DNA of 13,856 bases, taken from the NCBI GenBank assembly GCA_001001925.1, contig LCLH01000029.1, positions 1 to 13,856 of the forward strand. Reading direction: 5' to 3'. Of this stretch, positions 13,242-13,856 are shown one piece after another. The notes below the pieces were generated by a model that worked only from the letters and a program-made list of their open reading frames with translations, was not told the DNA's origin and searched no databases. How positions within the stretch are numbered: the first letter of the stretch is position 1; every line of letters starts with the position of its first letter. The DNA is from Candidatus Magasanikbacteria bacterium GW2011_GWC2_45_8. Its GTDB lineage: Bacteria; Patescibacteriota; Patescibacteriia; Magasanikbacterales; UBA10146. A program made the position numbers and the translations under genes.

Positions 13242-13736
13242 ATGCGCTACAGATTTTTCCGTACGATTATTTCATTAGTCGCCATTGGGGCTTTCTTCTT
13301 CATACTGGCGAAAAACAACTCAACAAAAGACAAAGCTCTGCAAGCGGGACCGAACATTCTGGGGTCCTTCCGCTCCCCTCACTACGCACTCTGTGCCGTC
13401 TATGACAAAAACGGCGACATTACATGGTCAGGGTTTGCAAAGCCTGAAATGTGGAATGCTCCTCCGGAGACTTCCGTGTACGTGCGATGCGTCAAAGCTA
13501 ACTCCGAGTGGCGGCACCATACAATCTACGCAGGGCAGTACATCACTGGCATAGAAACCGTTGGTCCTCTCTGCGCGGCAACGCAAGACACGCTCACCTG
13601 CACTAGCAAAAACACCGCTGATCCCGCAACAGAAAACACCATCTCGCCAACCCTAGTGTATTCCCCAACACACTCGTCAAAACCACGAGTGTTTTTTAAA
13701 ACAAAAATTCCCACGCCAGAATCACGAGTAAAATAA
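13242..13736 (+). CDS. Small membrane-anchored extracytoplasmic protein, unknown
   Basis: The 164-aa protein has a basic N-terminus (MRYRFFR) and one hydrophobic helix (about 8-23), then a polar, probably extracytoplasmic domain. Four cysteines (51, 83, 111, 120) could form two disulfides. The segment LCAVYDKNGDITWSGFAKPEMW looks globular, while residues 120-164 are Ser/Thr/Pro-rich. No lipobox is seen. The start is firm: AGGAG seven bases before the ATG. It follows the DHH gene by 58 nt without a terminator, so the two are probably cotranscribed. An intrinsic terminator lies inside the frame from codon 143, and the last 41 nt overlap the convergent pgpA gene. The annotated C-terminus may therefore be seldom made. 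I do not recognise the family. Confidence 0.75.
   Translation: MRYRFFRTIISLVAIGAFFFILAKNNSTKDKALQAGPNILGSFRSPHYALCAVYDKNGDITWSGFAKPEMWNAPPETSVYVRCVKANSEWRHHTIYAGQYITGIETVGPLCAATQDTLTCTSKNTADPATENTISPTLVYSPTHSSKPRVFFKTKIPTPESRVK
13670..13697 (+). terminator. Intrinsic terminator inside the end of a reading frame
   Basis: ACACTCGT (13670-13677), 7-nt loop, ACGAGTGT (13685-13692), then T5 (13693-13697): a perfect 8-bp stem with a U-tract. It lies about 40 nt before the stop codon of the plus-strand gene and 3 nt beyond the stop of the convergent pgpA. On the minus strand no U-tract follows. Confidence 0.8.
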
Positions 13737-13856
13737 TGGCGCTATAGATGCCAGCTACCACGTCATCCACAATCACGTCCGCGGGGAGCGATTCTTTATC
13801 AAAAAAATTCGCCGGCCACACTTTGGCAATATCAAAAAAACGAAAGAGTAAAAAAG
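13696..13856 (-). CDS. pgpA: Phosphatidylglycerophosphatase A, C-terminal part
   Basis: 53 codons enter from the right edge of the window and stop at TAA 13696-13698. They encode LLFRFFDIAKVWPANFFDKE, then VDDVVAGIYSAII and a hydrophobic tail ending in WEFLF. FRxFDIxKxWPA followed by DDxVAGIY is the C-terminal signature of PgpA, the membrane phosphatase that turns phosphatidylglycerophosphate into phosphatidylglycerol. The family often has LGG-x-GIMLDD; here it is LPADVIVDD. The N-terminal two thirds lie outside the window. The gene converges on the membrane-protein gene and overlaps it by 41 nt. Confidence 0.88.
   Translation of the reverse strand, partial: FLLFRFFDIAKVWPANFFDKESLPADVIVDDVVAGIYSAIILLVILAWEFLF

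Noticed and set aside
1..13856. CRISPR array
   Set aside because: No regularly spaced direct repeats were seen; the only close direct repeat (11714-11751) has two copies.

Overview
The window looks like chromosome of a Candidate Phyla Radiation (Patescibacteria) bacterium, most likely a parcubacterium. This is inferred from the mix of core genes (murA, tyrS, argS, pgpA, bactofilin, an orphan 7TM histidine kinase), from CPR-style LAGLIDADG endonuclease debris and from mostly SD-poor core genes. No 16S rRNA or phylogenetic marker was compared. TGA is not used as a sense codon in any gene read here, so the standard bacterial code fits.

Layout, left to right. 1-230: a cluster of small hairpins and tRNA-Leu(GAG) on the minus strand with a near-consensus promoter. 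231-615: a decayed LAGLIDADG homing endonuclease lying directly between the tRNA and the next operon. 626-3662 (minus): histidine kinase, then bactofilin, then a diacylglycerol-kinase-fold protein whose nucleotide-binding motif is destroyed; the last two overlap. 3751-5169 (minus): a self-contained cassette of promoter, about 150-nt structured leader, a GTG-started acyl-ACP-reductase-like gene and an intrinsic terminator, visibly more GC-rich than its neighbours. 5187-9660 (minus): murA, a 58-codon relic of an MFS transporter, tyrS and argS. 9686-9851: a 166-bp palindromic element with 18-bp perfect inverted ends and TA flanks (MITE-like), inserted in the murA leader. 9924-11274 (plus): an AT-rich AbiEi/AbiEii-type toxin-antitoxin operon behind a perfect consensus promoter. 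11380-11583: a small unknown gene with a strong SD. 11584-12031: a 448-bp intergenic region holding a possible IS end, two promoters and a strongly folded element. 12032-13736 (plus): a DHH-family protein lacking most catalytic residues and a small membrane-anchored protein. 13696-13856 (minus): the C-terminal end of pgpA, running off the window.

How it fits together: the core genes make cell wall and lipids (murA, pgpA), charge tRNAs (argS, tyrS, tRNA-Leu) and build or sense the envelope (bactofilin, histidine kinase). Accessory DNA sits in every larger gap: endonuclease remnant, transporter remnant, MITE, toxin-antitoxin, IS-like end. The most interesting items are the acyl-ACP-reductase-like gene that keeps the catalytic cysteine and has a leader with mutually exclusive hairpins, the structured element ahead of the DHH gene, the two enzyme-fold proteins that have lost their active sites, and the MITE in front of murA. 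Functional calls come from reading motifs by eye; no database search was run.
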